This document shows, one piece after another, positions 56,700 to 64,000 of a stretch of DNA of 64,000 nt (within the stretch, counting starts at the first letter, position 1; every line of letters starts with the position of its first letter). The notes under the pieces were generated by a model. It was given only the letters and a program-made list of their open reading frames with translations, was not told where the DNA came from and made no database searches. Source of the DNA: Deltaproteobacteria bacterium (GTDB taxonomy: Bacteria > Desulfobacterota > DSM-4660 > Desulfatiglandales > Desulfatiglandaceae); assembly GCA_021737785.1 (NCBI GenBank), contig JAIPDI010000001.1:124001-188000 (forward strand), in the 5' to 3' direction. The translations under genes were made by a program, and so were the position numbers.

Positions 56700-57551
56700 A
56701 TGGCGGAACCTGCAAAAAAAATCATCTGGAATCTTTTTCTCATGGCAACGGGGAGCGTCATCTGCTGTGTCGCCGTAAACGGGATACTGATTCCGCAGAA
56801 GTTCTTCGGGGCGGGATTTACAGGCCTTTCCATCCTGATTTATTACCTCTTTGATTCCATCCCCCTGTCTTTACTCTATCTTGCCCTTAATGTGCCCTTG
56901 TTTGCCCTTGGGTGGGTGTACGTTGGCCGCCGGTTTTTCCTTTACAGCATCGCGGGCATGTTCTTTTTCACGGCTGCCCTTCAGTGGACACAGGTGGTCA
57001 TCCCGATCCAGGACAAGATCCTGAGCAGCATTCTCGCCGGCATCTTCATGGGGGTCGGGTCCGGGACCATTCTGCGTTCCCTCGGTTCGGCAGGAGGACT
57101 CGATATCCTCTCCGTCATCCTGCTCAAGCGCTTTTCAATCCGACTGGGCACGACCATCCTCACCTTCAACAGCGCCATTCTCATGGTCGGCGCCTTTCTT
57201 ATTTCACTGGAAGGCGCGCTGTATACCCTTATATACGTTTATGTAAATTCCTTTATCGTCAATTTCGTGGTTACGGGTCTCAGCCAGAGGAGGACCGTCC
57301 TCATTATCTCCCGTGAATGGGAAAAAATCTCCAGGGAGATCATGGAACGGATTCAAAGGGGGGTCACCCATGTGAACGGCCGGGGAGGGTTCACGGGAGA
57401 AGAGATACAGCTCCTTTACACTGTGGTCAGCTTCCGGGAAGTGCCCAGGCTCAAACAGATCGCCAGAGGCATCGACCCGAACGTATTTCTGGTGGTGTCG
57501 GATACCCTCGAAGTCGTCGGAACCCGGATCGGTAATCAACCCCACTGGTGA
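56700..57551 (+). CDS. YitT-family membrane protein (DUF161 and DUF2179)
   Basis: 283 residues. Five or six membrane helices (about 10-195) include NGILIPQKFFGAGFTGLSIL and GSGTILRSLGSAGGLDILSV, the repeated YitT motif; the cytoplasmic C-terminal DUF2179 domain (about 205-283) shows GVTHVNGRGGFTGEEIQLLY. Substrate unknown; some relatives are proposed transporters. Its native 5' region has been displaced by the MITE copy. Confidence 0.9.
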   Translation: MAEPAKKIIWNLFLMATGSVICCVAVNGILIPQKFFGAGFTGLSILIYYLFDSIPLSLLYLALNVPLFALGWVYVGRRFFLYSIAGMFFFTAALQWTQVVIPIQDKILSSILAGIFMGVGSGTILRSLGSAGGLDILSVILLKRFSIRLGTTILTFNSAILMVGAFLISLEGALYTLIYVYVNSFIVNFVVTGLSQRRTVLIISREWEKISREIMERIQRGVTHVNGRGGFTGEEIQLLYTVVSFREVPRLKQIARGIDPNVFLVVSDTLEVVGTRIGNQPHW

Positions 57552-57600
57552 GATCCCGAAAATCAATGGCGTTTATTAACATAGATGGGGAGGTGAAAGA

Positions 57601-58023
57601 ATGGAAGACTATGATTTCTTTGAAGATGACGACTATGCCATAGACATAGAGATGCTGCCCGGAGATGAGCGACAGAAAGAGATCCTCACGTGGCTTATGG
57701 ATTCGCCCCTTGCAGAATCCCTCGAGGGCGGCAGCGCCGGCGACTTCTTCATCCGCCGGGGCGCTCCTGTCCGTCTGAAAGGCGGGTTCATTGTGGAGGC
57801 CGTGTCATGGCTGGACAGCGAGGGCTTTGATGAAAGCCTCCTGATCGAAGGGTATACCGTGTCCACCGACTTTCTTGATCACGCCGGGGGTGAAATCATG
57901 ATCTTCAGAAAGAGGGAGGTGATCGATGCCCCGTTCGAATTCGAGGACCTGTCTTCATTTTCAGCTGACGACATGGAGGATTTTCCAGGCGCCCCGGGCA
58001 ATCCGGACGACATCCCATTTTGA
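57601..58023 (+). CDS. Acidic hypothetical protein
   Basis: 140 residues, strongly acidic at both ends (EDYDFFEDDDYAIDIEMLPG at the start; FEFEDLSSFSADDMEDFPG near the end). The middle is a mixed alpha/beta region (GDFFIRRGAPVRLKGGFIVE). GGGAGG-type ribosome-binding site. I do not recognise the family. It follows the YitT-like gene by 49 bp and may be co-transcribed with it. Confidence 0.7.
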   Translation: MEDYDFFEDDDYAIDIEMLPGDERQKEILTWLMDSPLAESLEGGSAGDFFIRRGAPVRLKGGFIVEAVSWLDSEGFDESLLIEGYTVSTDFLDHAGGEIMIFRKREVIDAPFEFEDLSSFSADDMEDFPGAPGNPDDIPF

Positions 58024-58080
58024 CGGGGAAGTCCATATCCGGGATTGGGGCATCAGGGGATGGGAAAGGTCGATAGGGGA

Positions 58081-59457
58081 TTATGAATTGGGCATGGGTT
58101 CCTCTTTTACCGCAGACGCGGCCACGGCGGCCATGACGGCTGCGCCCTTTCCGGATCCGTCCTTGGAATGGACCAGCCTTATTTTTTCAGCCGTTTCGCC
58201 GTACAGTTCCTTGAGGACATCCGTCATCCGGGTTTCAAATCCGGGATATTTTTCAAAGAGGGACCCGTCTATGGCCACTGTGTGCACCTCCCTCGGTTCC
58301 GGGTCCATCCAGGCGATCACCGCTGAAACGGCCGCTGCGCTGAGCCTTGCCGATCTGGCGGCAACCAATTGGCACACATGTTTCAGGAAGGCTCTATCGT
58401 CAAGCGTGGCGTTTGATATCCCCCTGGTATTAAAAAATCCTTCCACCTCGCGCAGATCTGTTGTTCCATCCCTTTCAATCAGGGACATGTGCTCTGTCTT
58501 CAGGCTGTCTCTTTCCCCGAAACTCTCAACGGCCCCGGGGGCGTTTGAAAATATGAGGCCGCGCGCTATCGCATCGACTAAAACATGCCTGGTGATTTCA
58601 CCCAGATACATACCGGACACCATCTTCTCAAAATACATGGCGCCCGGATTGACCGAAGCCTCATCCAACCGGGTATCGTAGGATGTCCGCCTGACCTTAT
58701 CAAAATTGCCCCATTCCATATTGACGATCATATGCCCTTCAGGGTGTACTCCTTTCAGCTTCCGGATATTGGATCGCTTTTCCCGGTAACAGGCGTTTGT
58801 TCCGGTACCCAGTATAACCCCCAGATCACAGGTAGGATCCTTATAAGCTCTGGCCATCAGAGTGCCCACCGTATCATTGGCAAGGGCGGTGACGGTGATG
58901 TCACGGATCCTCTTCCTCCTCAATGCCTGGTTCAGGAGCGTCACGATGTCCTTCCCTTCCACACCTGTGGACGTAAAGCCTTTTGTCCAGACAATCAGCT
59001 CACCTGCGGCAATATCCGTCTGTTCCACAGGAAAGGAAAAGGTAAAGGCGAGGTCATAGGCCCTTTTTCTGTCCATATTATTCCGGGCCAGAAAGAGGTC
59101 AATACACCCGGCAATAAAATCAAAGAGCTGCACTCCTGTCCCTTGCATCACTTTTTTCTGAATGGCAAACTTACTGACGGCCAGGATATCTATCTCCCCT
59201 TTTCCGTCAAGTTCGACTGCAAGCACTCTAAAGTTGCTGCCGCCCAGATCCAGTGCGATGAATCGCCCCTTTTCACTTCCCGTGGGTCTGTCCACATATG
59301 AAGGCAGCATCTTCAGGGAACTCTCATGGCCGAGAAGCCCTTTCTCCATTTCAGCATGAAAGTCTTTGATCACTCCCTTGATATCGGTGAGTGAGATCGA
59401 AAAAAGCTTTTCTGCATAGGATAAAAATGCTTCACCGGGAGGCGGCGAGACTGTCAT
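58081..59457 (-). CDS. Eukaryote-type hexokinase
   Basis: 458 residues, phosphorylates hexoses with ATP. The motifs are those of the eukaryotic hexokinase family, not of bacterial ROK or glucokinase: FIALDLGGSNFRVLAVEL (phosphate 1), FTFSFPVEQTDIAAGELIVW then TKGF (sugar binding), ANDTVGTLMA (catalytic Asp), GVILGTGTNACY (phosphate 2) and IVNMEWGNFD. Length matches a single hexokinase unit. Such genes occur sporadically in bacteria and suggest past transfer. It is monocistronic and convergent with the preceding gene. Confidence 0.93.
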   Translation of the reverse strand: MTVSPPPGEAFLSYAEKLFSISLTDIKGVIKDFHAEMEKGLLGHESSLKMLPSYVDRPTGSEKGRFIALDLGGSNFRVLAVELDGKGEIDILAVSKFAIQKKVMQGTGVQLFDFIAGCIDLFLARNNMDRKRAYDLAFTFSFPVEQTDIAAGELIVWTKGFTSTGVEGKDIVTLLNQALRRKRIRDITVTALANDTVGTLMARAYKDPTCDLGVILGTGTNACYREKRSNIRKLKGVHPEGHMIVNMEWGNFDKVRRTSYDTRLDEASVNPGAMYFEKMVSGMYLGEITRHVLVDAIARGLIFSNAPGAVESFGERDSLKTEHMSLIERDGTTDLREVEGFFNTRGISNATLDDRAFLKHVCQLVAARSARLSAAAVSAVIAWMDPEPREVHTVAIDGSLFEKYPGFETRMTDVLKELYGETAEKIRLVHSKDGSGKGAAVMAAVAASAVKEEPMPNS

Positions 59458-59575
59458 CTGGATGACTCCATCTGTATCCCTGTCAAGAGTGGTTCCTTTC
59501 CATTAATATGGTTCTCATCGTCCTGTCGATTAATATCCTGGGGCGATTGTTCGACCATTCAAATGAGCTCAGGCC

Positions 59576-60004
59576 TCAGGCATTGGACGCCTTGGGCGGA
59601 CTGACAATGGCGCGACCCTCCAGAACCATGGTCCCGTCCTGATTGACACAGGTGGTTCGCACCGTTACGCGGTTCTTCTGATCCATGATCTCGATGATCT
59701 CCACCCTGGCGGTAATGGTGTCGCCGATATGAACGGGCGCCAGAAAATCGAGTTCCTGCCGGATATAGATGGTCCCCGGTCCAGGCAGGCTCACGCCCAG
59801 CAGTCCTGAAATAAACCCGGCCGTCAGCATGCCCTGGGCGATCCGGGTCTTGAAATAGGTCTTTTCGGCATAGACTTCATTGAGGTGTGCCGGGTTGAAA
59901 TCGCCGGTGATCCCCGCATAAAGATAAATGTCCGATTCCGAGATGGTTTTTCCAAATTCAGCTGTTTCACCAATCCTCAGCTGATCGATTGTCTTCCCGA
60001 TCAT
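59576..60004 (-). CDS. MaoC-type (R)-specific enoyl-CoA hydratase
   Basis: 142 residues from ATG 60004 (a G-rich ribosome-binding site upstream; the frame is open 17 codons further). Hotdog fold with the hydratase motif YAGITGDFNPAHLNEVYAEK, where Asp and His are catalytic, and the RIAQGMLTAGFISGLLG segment. It hydrates trans-2-enoyl-CoA to the (R)-3-hydroxy form. Pathway here is unknown. Confidence 0.92.
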   Translation of the reverse strand: MIGKTIDQLRIGETAEFGKTISESDIYLYAGITGDFNPAHLNEVYAEKTYFKTRIAQGMLTAGFISGLLGVSLPGPGTIYIRQELDFLAPVHIGDTITARVEIIEIMDQKNRVTVRTTCVNQDGTMVLEGRAIVSPPKASNA

Positions 60005-60323
60005 GACGCCCCCTTTCCTCCACATAGACTCAAATAACCATATGGAACTTGACAATATGCGTCAAGACAAAACAGAAAGACGATTCAACGATACGTCTTG
60101 ACGGCGCATCGTTAAATTGGGTAAGCTTTACTTCTTCCCCTCAGACATGATCGCGATGGGTGGAAGCCCATGGGGGGCCAGGGGAAGGGTCACAAGGCGC
60201 ACGTGTCGGGACGAAACCCGGAGAAACGGCCCCCGCGCTGAAGGGCCAGATCCGGGTGGGCCCCATGAATCAGACGCGCACAGACCCGGCAACCCTGACG
60301 GGCATCGAAAGAAAGGTTCCGAT
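60005..60323. other. Divergent region with nested inverted repeats
   Basis: About 320 bp between divergent genes. GCGTCAAGAC (60060-60069) pairs with GTCTTGACGG (60095-60104), and inside or overlapping it AACGATACG pairs with CGCATCGTT (60088-60114, one mismatch). The region to 60323 is open in the cyclase frame but has no natural start. Confidence 0.5.
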
Positions 60324-61886
60324 ATGACAGGCATGACCCGGAGAGAATCCTTCCGCCTCAAAAACAGGATGCTCTTTGCCAATATCATCTCCAACGCCGT
60401 CGGGGTGGTCGTGGTCCTCTTCCTGATACAGCGTACAGGGCTTTCCTCCGTGTTATCCGAGGCTCAGAACGTGATGCGAATCGTTCACATGATTTTTCAG
60501 CCATTCGCGTTCATCGTGCCGGTCATCCTGGTCATATGGTACGAACACCCCATACGCAGGCACATTAATCAAGAACAGAGAGGCCACGAAGTCTCCTTTG
60601 AGAGCCTGAGCCGGGCACGGCGCAGGCTGCTCAACGAGCCTTTCGTCCTCATCGCTATCGATTTCGGGATGTGGCTGCTGGCCGGGATTGTATATCCCTC
60701 AGGCCTGTGGATCTCCGGCGCCCCGCATGCCGTCATCCGTCAGCCTTTTTTCATGAGCCTTTTTATCGGTTTAATCACGACGGCCGTCGCATTTTTCGTC
60801 CTGGAGCACGTCCTCCAGCGGGTACTGGTGCCGCACTTCTTCCCCCAAGGCGGCCTCTATATGACCCCCAAAACCCTCCGCATCCGTATCAGCACGCGCA
60901 TCGGCGCCCTTATCTTCGCCGCCAATCTGGTCCCCTTCTTTGCCATTCTCAATATTGCCGCAGGAACGCTTCACAGTGGCGGAGATGCGACGCAGATTCT
61001 GGCGGAGTTGCGGTCCACCCTCTTCATCAACGCCATCCTGTTTATGCTCGTCGGCATCTGGCTGGCCTACCTGGTGAGCGGCAATTTGAAACGGCCGCTG
61101 GAGGACATCATCCGGGTCCTCCAGAAGGTCCGGAACGGGCACTTTGACAAAAAGGTCCGGGTGACATCCAATGACGAGATCGGCTATACCGGTGATTCCA
61201 TCAACGACATGACCGACGGGTTGAACGAGCGGGACCTGATCAAGGATACGTTCGGCAAGTATGTGGCCGAAGAGGTGAGAGACGAGGTCCTCTCCGGCCG
61301 CACCCCTTTGGACGGCGAAAAAAAGGAGGTGACCATCCTCTTTTCCGACCTGAGAGACTTTACCCCCATGACAGAACAGAACGATCCCAAACTGGTCATC
61401 CAACTCATGAACGCCTACTTCAAGGAGATGGCCGAGGCCATTAAGGAAGAGGGAGGGCTGGTTCTTCAGTTCATCGGCGACGAGATCTATGCGGTTTTCG
61501 GGGCCCCGATCTATCGAGAGGACCATGCTGTGCGGGCCTTCAGGGCAGGGTTGAAGATGAGACGCCGGCTGACGGGGCTCAACAGGCAGTTTGAAGAAAA
61601 GGGCTGGCCCAGCCTGCGGCACGGCATCGGCATCCATACAGGGGAGGCCCTTGCCGCCAATATCGGGAGCCCGGACCGGTTGTCCTATCTCCTGGTGGGG
61701 GATACCATCAACCTGGCTTCGAGACTTCAGTCCTTGACCAGAAAAGCAGGGACCGATATGATCATATCGGCGACGACCCATGCCTGCCTGGACCCTGAAG
61801 AGCGCAAGGCCGTTTCATTGAAACGATTGGAAAATGTATCCGTAAAAGGAAAGAGCAAACCGGTCGAGGCCTTTGCCGTTCTTTAG
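60324..61886 (+). CDS. Membrane-bound adenylate cyclase (class III, HAMP)
   Basis: 520 residues from ATG 60324. Two sets of membrane helices (about 20-70 and 110-170, 205-260), then a HAMP linker (SGNLKRPLEDIIRVLQKVRN, about 255-310) and a class III cyclase domain (about 330-515): KEVTILFSDLRDFTPMTEQN gives the first metal Asp, QFIGDEIYAVFGAPIYREDH the second, GIGIHTGEALAANIGSPDRL and YLLVGDTINLASRLQSLTRK complete the site. It would make cAMP (or cGMP) in response to an unknown membrane signal. Confidence 0.92.
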   Translation: MTGMTRRESFRLKNRMLFANIISNAVGVVVVLFLIQRTGLSSVLSEAQNVMRIVHMIFQPFAFIVPVILVIWYEHPIRRHINQEQRGHEVSFESLSRARRRLLNEPFVLIAIDFGMWLLAGIVYPSGLWISGAPHAVIRQPFFMSLFIGLITTAVAFFVLEHVLQRVLVPHFFPQGGLYMTPKTLRIRISTRIGALIFAANLVPFFAILNIAAGTLHSGGDATQILAELRSTLFINAILFMLVGIWLAYLVSGNLKRPLEDIIRVLQKVRNGHFDKKVRVTSNDEIGYTGDSINDMTDGLNERDLIKDTFGKYVAEEVRDEVLSGRTPLDGEKKEVTILFSDLRDFTPMTEQNDPKLVIQLMNAYFKEMAEAIKEEGGLVLQFIGDEIYAVFGAPIYREDHAVRAFRAGLKMRRRLTGLNRQFEEKGWPSLRHGIGIHTGEALAANIGSPDRLSYLLVGDTINLASRLQSLTRKAGTDMIISATTHACLDPEERKAVSLKRLENVSVKGKSKPVEAFAVL

Positions 61887-61922
61887 TTGAAAAAAGTTGT
61901 CTCCAACCAGAGTCTCGGTTCT

Positions 61923-62639
61923 TCACCACCGCACACGCATCATCAGGCCCAGGTCACACGGCTGAAGAGAAAATGACACCCTTTTCGCCGAACGGTCCAG
62001 AACCATCGCCTGATATTTTTCCCAGTCCTCCTCGGGCCCGGCCGGTTGGGCCAGGATATAGATCTCACCGCCCAGAAAACCGGACCCCGCGCTGATGGCC
62101 CCGGCCGTGGCATCTCCGGCGGCGCCGGTGGCCACACCCACCCCGGCATTCAATACCAGGTTCACAAGATGGTAGACCCAGTCATGTCGCTCCGTTGCCC
62201 GAACAGCGTTCCCATACAGGAGGTCCTCTGCCGCACCCAGTTTGGCCAGTTTTTCAGCGCGGGTCTCCTCCGGCATCCCGCGGATCGGATCGGCCCCGTA
62301 ACGTGCCTCTAACGGCCGGAAAAGGAGATCCGCTACGCCGAGGCCCGCCAGCCCGGCCTGGGAGGCAAAATTGACACGGTCAGAGGTTTCGTCGGTGAGC
62401 CCTGCGGCCAGGCTGAGGCCCACCACGGCCCCGCTGTTGACGACCATCCAGGACCAGTACCATATCTCGCCATGGCGTTTGTGTGCGTCCAGCCGCTCCT
62501 CAATGTAACGGATACGTTTCTCTATTACCGCGTCTGAGAGCGTGACACTATCCATTTCCACCCTGTGCGGAGGTGTGGCACAGGCAGTTACATACATAAC
62601 GAGAACCCCAACCAGAACCCCTACCCTGGCATGCCCCAC
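61923..62639 (-). CDS. Lipoprotein of unknown function
   Basis: 238 residues. Lipobox VMYVTACATPP at residues 14-24. The rest has a helix (IRYIEERLDAHKRHGEIWYW), then several weakly hydrophobic Gly/Ala-rich stretches (NSGAVVGLSLAAGLTDETS, LNAGVGVATGAAGDATAGAI) of the kind that insert in or line the outer membrane. I do not recognise the family. It ends 37 bp from the convergent cyclase gene. Confidence 0.75.
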   Translation of the reverse strand: MGHARVGVLVGVLVMYVTACATPPHRVEMDSVTLSDAVIEKRIRYIEERLDAHKRHGEIWYWSWMVVNSGAVVGLSLAAGLTDETSDRVNFASQAGLAGLGVADLLFRPLEARYGADPIRGMPEETRAEKLAKLGAAEDLLYGNAVRATERHDWVYHLVNLVLNAGVGVATGAAGDATAGAISAGSGFLGGEIYILAQPAGPEEDWEKYQAMVLDRSAKRVSFSLQPCDLGLMMRVRW

Positions 62640-62699
62640 ATGAAACCTCCGTGACAGTAACGGGTCTATCCCCTAACCGGACCGCACCGGTCCGGCCGG

Positions 62700-63959
62700 T
62701 TATGAGATTCCTTCCAACACCGCAAGCCGCAAGGTGTTGAGCCCGATCACCGCGCCTCTTGTCCGCAGGGTCAAAGGATCACCCCCCATTTCCCACGAAA
62801 AGGTCTTGGCGATCCCCTCGCCTGCGGCCGCTGCGCACCCTTTCACCACAGGATGGGTGCCCTGATTTTCTTCAACAAACCCCAAAATTGCAAGACCCAC
62901 ATCCGCTCCGCCCTTCTCCCTCACCCGGTGGGCCAGGTCCAGGGCGGATTCCGGTCCGGCAACGACCCGGTCCTGACCGAGATATTCCGCCACACGTCCC
63001 GGATCCGGGATAACGCAGCTCTGGCGCAGCCGCGACCCGGGGACGGCAAAAAGCCGTTCTGCTGCCAGCCCGCCGGTAAAGGTCTCCAGGAGGGCCAGGG
63101 TAAGCCCTCTCAGGCGCAGCAGCGAATGGATCACACCTTCAAGGGTGTCGTCGCCCTGGCCGAAGATCTTACTCCCCAGTCGGGACCGGATCTCGGCCGC
63201 CACCGGATCAATCAAGGCGGCTACCGCCTTATCTCCGGCCGCCACCGCCGCAATCCGGATCTTGATCTCCCCCTGAGCCGCCAGGAGCCCCACTTCAGGG
63301 TTCTCGCCCGGTTTAATGAGGTCCTGAATCAGCCTGTCCACCCCGCTTTCCCCCAGGCCCACCACCTTCAACACCTGATAGCTGACCCGGTGGTCCAGAA
63401 GATTAAACCGGTTCCGGATCCAGGGCAACACCTCGTGGGTCATGAGGTACCTGAGTTCCCTCGGGACCCCGGGGAGGCAAATGACCGGTCGTTGCGCGAT
63501 CTGCGTAATAAACGCGGGGGCCGTGCCCACCGGGTTGGATATGGCGATGCTGCCGGCCGGGACATAGGCCTGTCTCCGGTTGTTTTCAGGCATTTCATAG
63601 CCGTATCGACGAAACATCCCCACGATCTCGTCCATGAGGGTCTGCCGGTATTCGAGATCCACCCCGGCCACTGAGCACACCGCCTCCCGGGTCAGATCAT
63701 CCAGCGTCGGTCCAAGACCCCCTGTGGTGATCACCAGATCGCACCGGCCGGCCGCAGAACGGATCACCTTCTGCATTTCATCCATCCGGTCGCCCACCGT
63801 TGTCCTGAAGCGGACGGCAATACCCAGGCCGGACATTTCACGGGCCAGATAGACCGTATTGGTGTCTTCAATCTGGCCTAACAGCAACTCACTCCCGATG
63901 GTGATAATTTCGCATGTGGGAGCGTTGCCTGAATCGGTTCCGAATGAATTACCCCCCAT
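62700..63959 (-). CDS. CinA-like protein: molybdopterin-binding domain plus degenerate PncC domain
   Basis: 419 residues from ATG 63959 (GGAGG upstream). Residues 10-180 form the MoCF/COG1058 domain (EIITIGSELLLGQIEDTNTV, DLVITTGGLGPTLDDLTREA, AFITQIAQRPVICLPGVPRE), an ADP-ribose-type pyrophosphatase in CinA. A linker domain follows (190-260). The last 150 residues align with the PncC nicotinamide-nucleotide amidase, but the catalytic ESCTGG reads ETFTGG, the Tyr/Lys segment (TYSNEAK) is replaced by IPDPGRV and the GxAGPxGG loop is missing. Amidase activity is therefore unlikely. Confidence 0.88.
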   Translation of the reverse strand: MGGNSFGTDSGNAPTCEIITIGSELLLGQIEDTNTVYLAREMSGLGIAVRFRTTVGDRMDEMQKVIRSAAGRCDLVITTGGLGPTLDDLTREAVCSVAGVDLEYRQTLMDEIVGMFRRYGYEMPENNRRQAYVPAGSIAISNPVGTAPAFITQIAQRPVICLPGVPRELRYLMTHEVLPWIRNRFNLLDHRVSYQVLKVVGLGESGVDRLIQDLIKPGENPEVGLLAAQGEIKIRIAAVAAGDKAVAALIDPVAAEIRSRLGSKIFGQGDDTLEGVIHSLLRLRGLTLALLETFTGGLAAERLFAVPGSRLRQSCVIPDPGRVAEYLGQDRVVAGPESALDLAHRVREKGGADVGLAILGFVEENQGTHPVVKGCAAAAGEGIAKTFSWEMGGDPLTLRTRGAVIGLNTLRLAVLEGIS

Positions 63960-63977
63960 GCCTGCGGGTCCCTCCTC

Positions 63978-64000
63978 ACACCTCACGCCTTGCGCCTCAC
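63978..64000. repeat. CTCACGCCTTGCGCC-type spacer at window edge
   Basis: The last 23 bp begin another run of the CACCTCACGCCTTGCGCCT repeat seen at 5708-5765 and about 19594-19617. It lies just upstream of the CinA-like gene and runs out of the window. Confidence 0.5.

Overview
The window looks like chromosomal DNA of a free-living anaerobic bacterium, most likely a sulfate-reducer-type member of the Desulfobacterota. This is an inference from gene style: moderately GC-rich sequence, an AmrS/AMMECR1 pair, a stand-alone carboxyltransferase (pycB-type), many thioredoxin-fold proteins, HEPN/MNT and UPF0175/DUF3368 modules, REP-like CGTCATTCCGGC repeats, and two genes that appear to decode UGA as selenocysteine.

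Layout. (1) 1-8292: a leftward arsenic cluster behind a strong promoter with an overlapping operator: arsR, arsP-type permease, two small thioredoxin-fold proteins, an arsM-type methyltransferase whose conserved Cys codon is TGA followed by a SECIS-like hairpin, a SurA-thioredoxin fusion, a thioredoxin lipoprotein, CcdA, a small conserved protein, rhodanese, CDF metal exporter, MauE/DoxX and RseC-like proteins. The set reads as methylation and export of arsenicals with a dedicated thiol relay. (2) 8428-10447: MBL-fold hydrolase, LysR regulator and an overlooked 73-codon TusA-like selenoprotein gene. (3) 10702-20837: housekeeping genes (metG, PSP1/RicT, holB, tmk, carboxyltransferase, xseA, tRNA-Thr, pyrF, thioesterase). 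(4) 20838-25774: AMMECR1 protein, a membrane spermidine-synthase-like protein and AmrS radical SAM protein, with REP-type repeats. (5) 25789-30769: an island of complete and decayed toxin-antitoxin genes, repeats and a MITE-like element.

(6) 30772-43328: a complete type I-D CRISPR-Cas locus: 40-repeat array, leader, cas2, cas1, cas4, cas3', csc1, csc2, cas10d and cas6, all read leftward, with a divergent WYL-domain regulator. The gene order differs from the textbook I-D order. cas10d has a well-placed internal start that would yield Cas11d, and a perfect 14-bp-arm inverted repeat sits at the regulator's start. (7) 43442-47044: defence-island debris (ORF6N protein, fragments of a DNA methylase, a DUF1016 nuclease and an AAA ATPase) and an intact HigB/HigA pair.

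(8) 47165-64000: mostly core genes: radical SAM/SPASM protein, RadC, zinc-dependent phospholipase-C-like protein, mutL, miaA, envelope lipoproteins, pgsA, CsgG-like protein, YitT-like membrane protein behind a second MITE copy, a eukaryote-type hexokinase, MaoC-type hydratase, adenylate cyclase, a lipoprotein and a CinA-like protein whose C-terminal domain has lost its catalytic signature.

The strongest new observations are the two selenoprotein candidates (4644-5438 and 10226-10447), the Cas11d internal start, the WYL-linked palindrome and the paired MITE copies.
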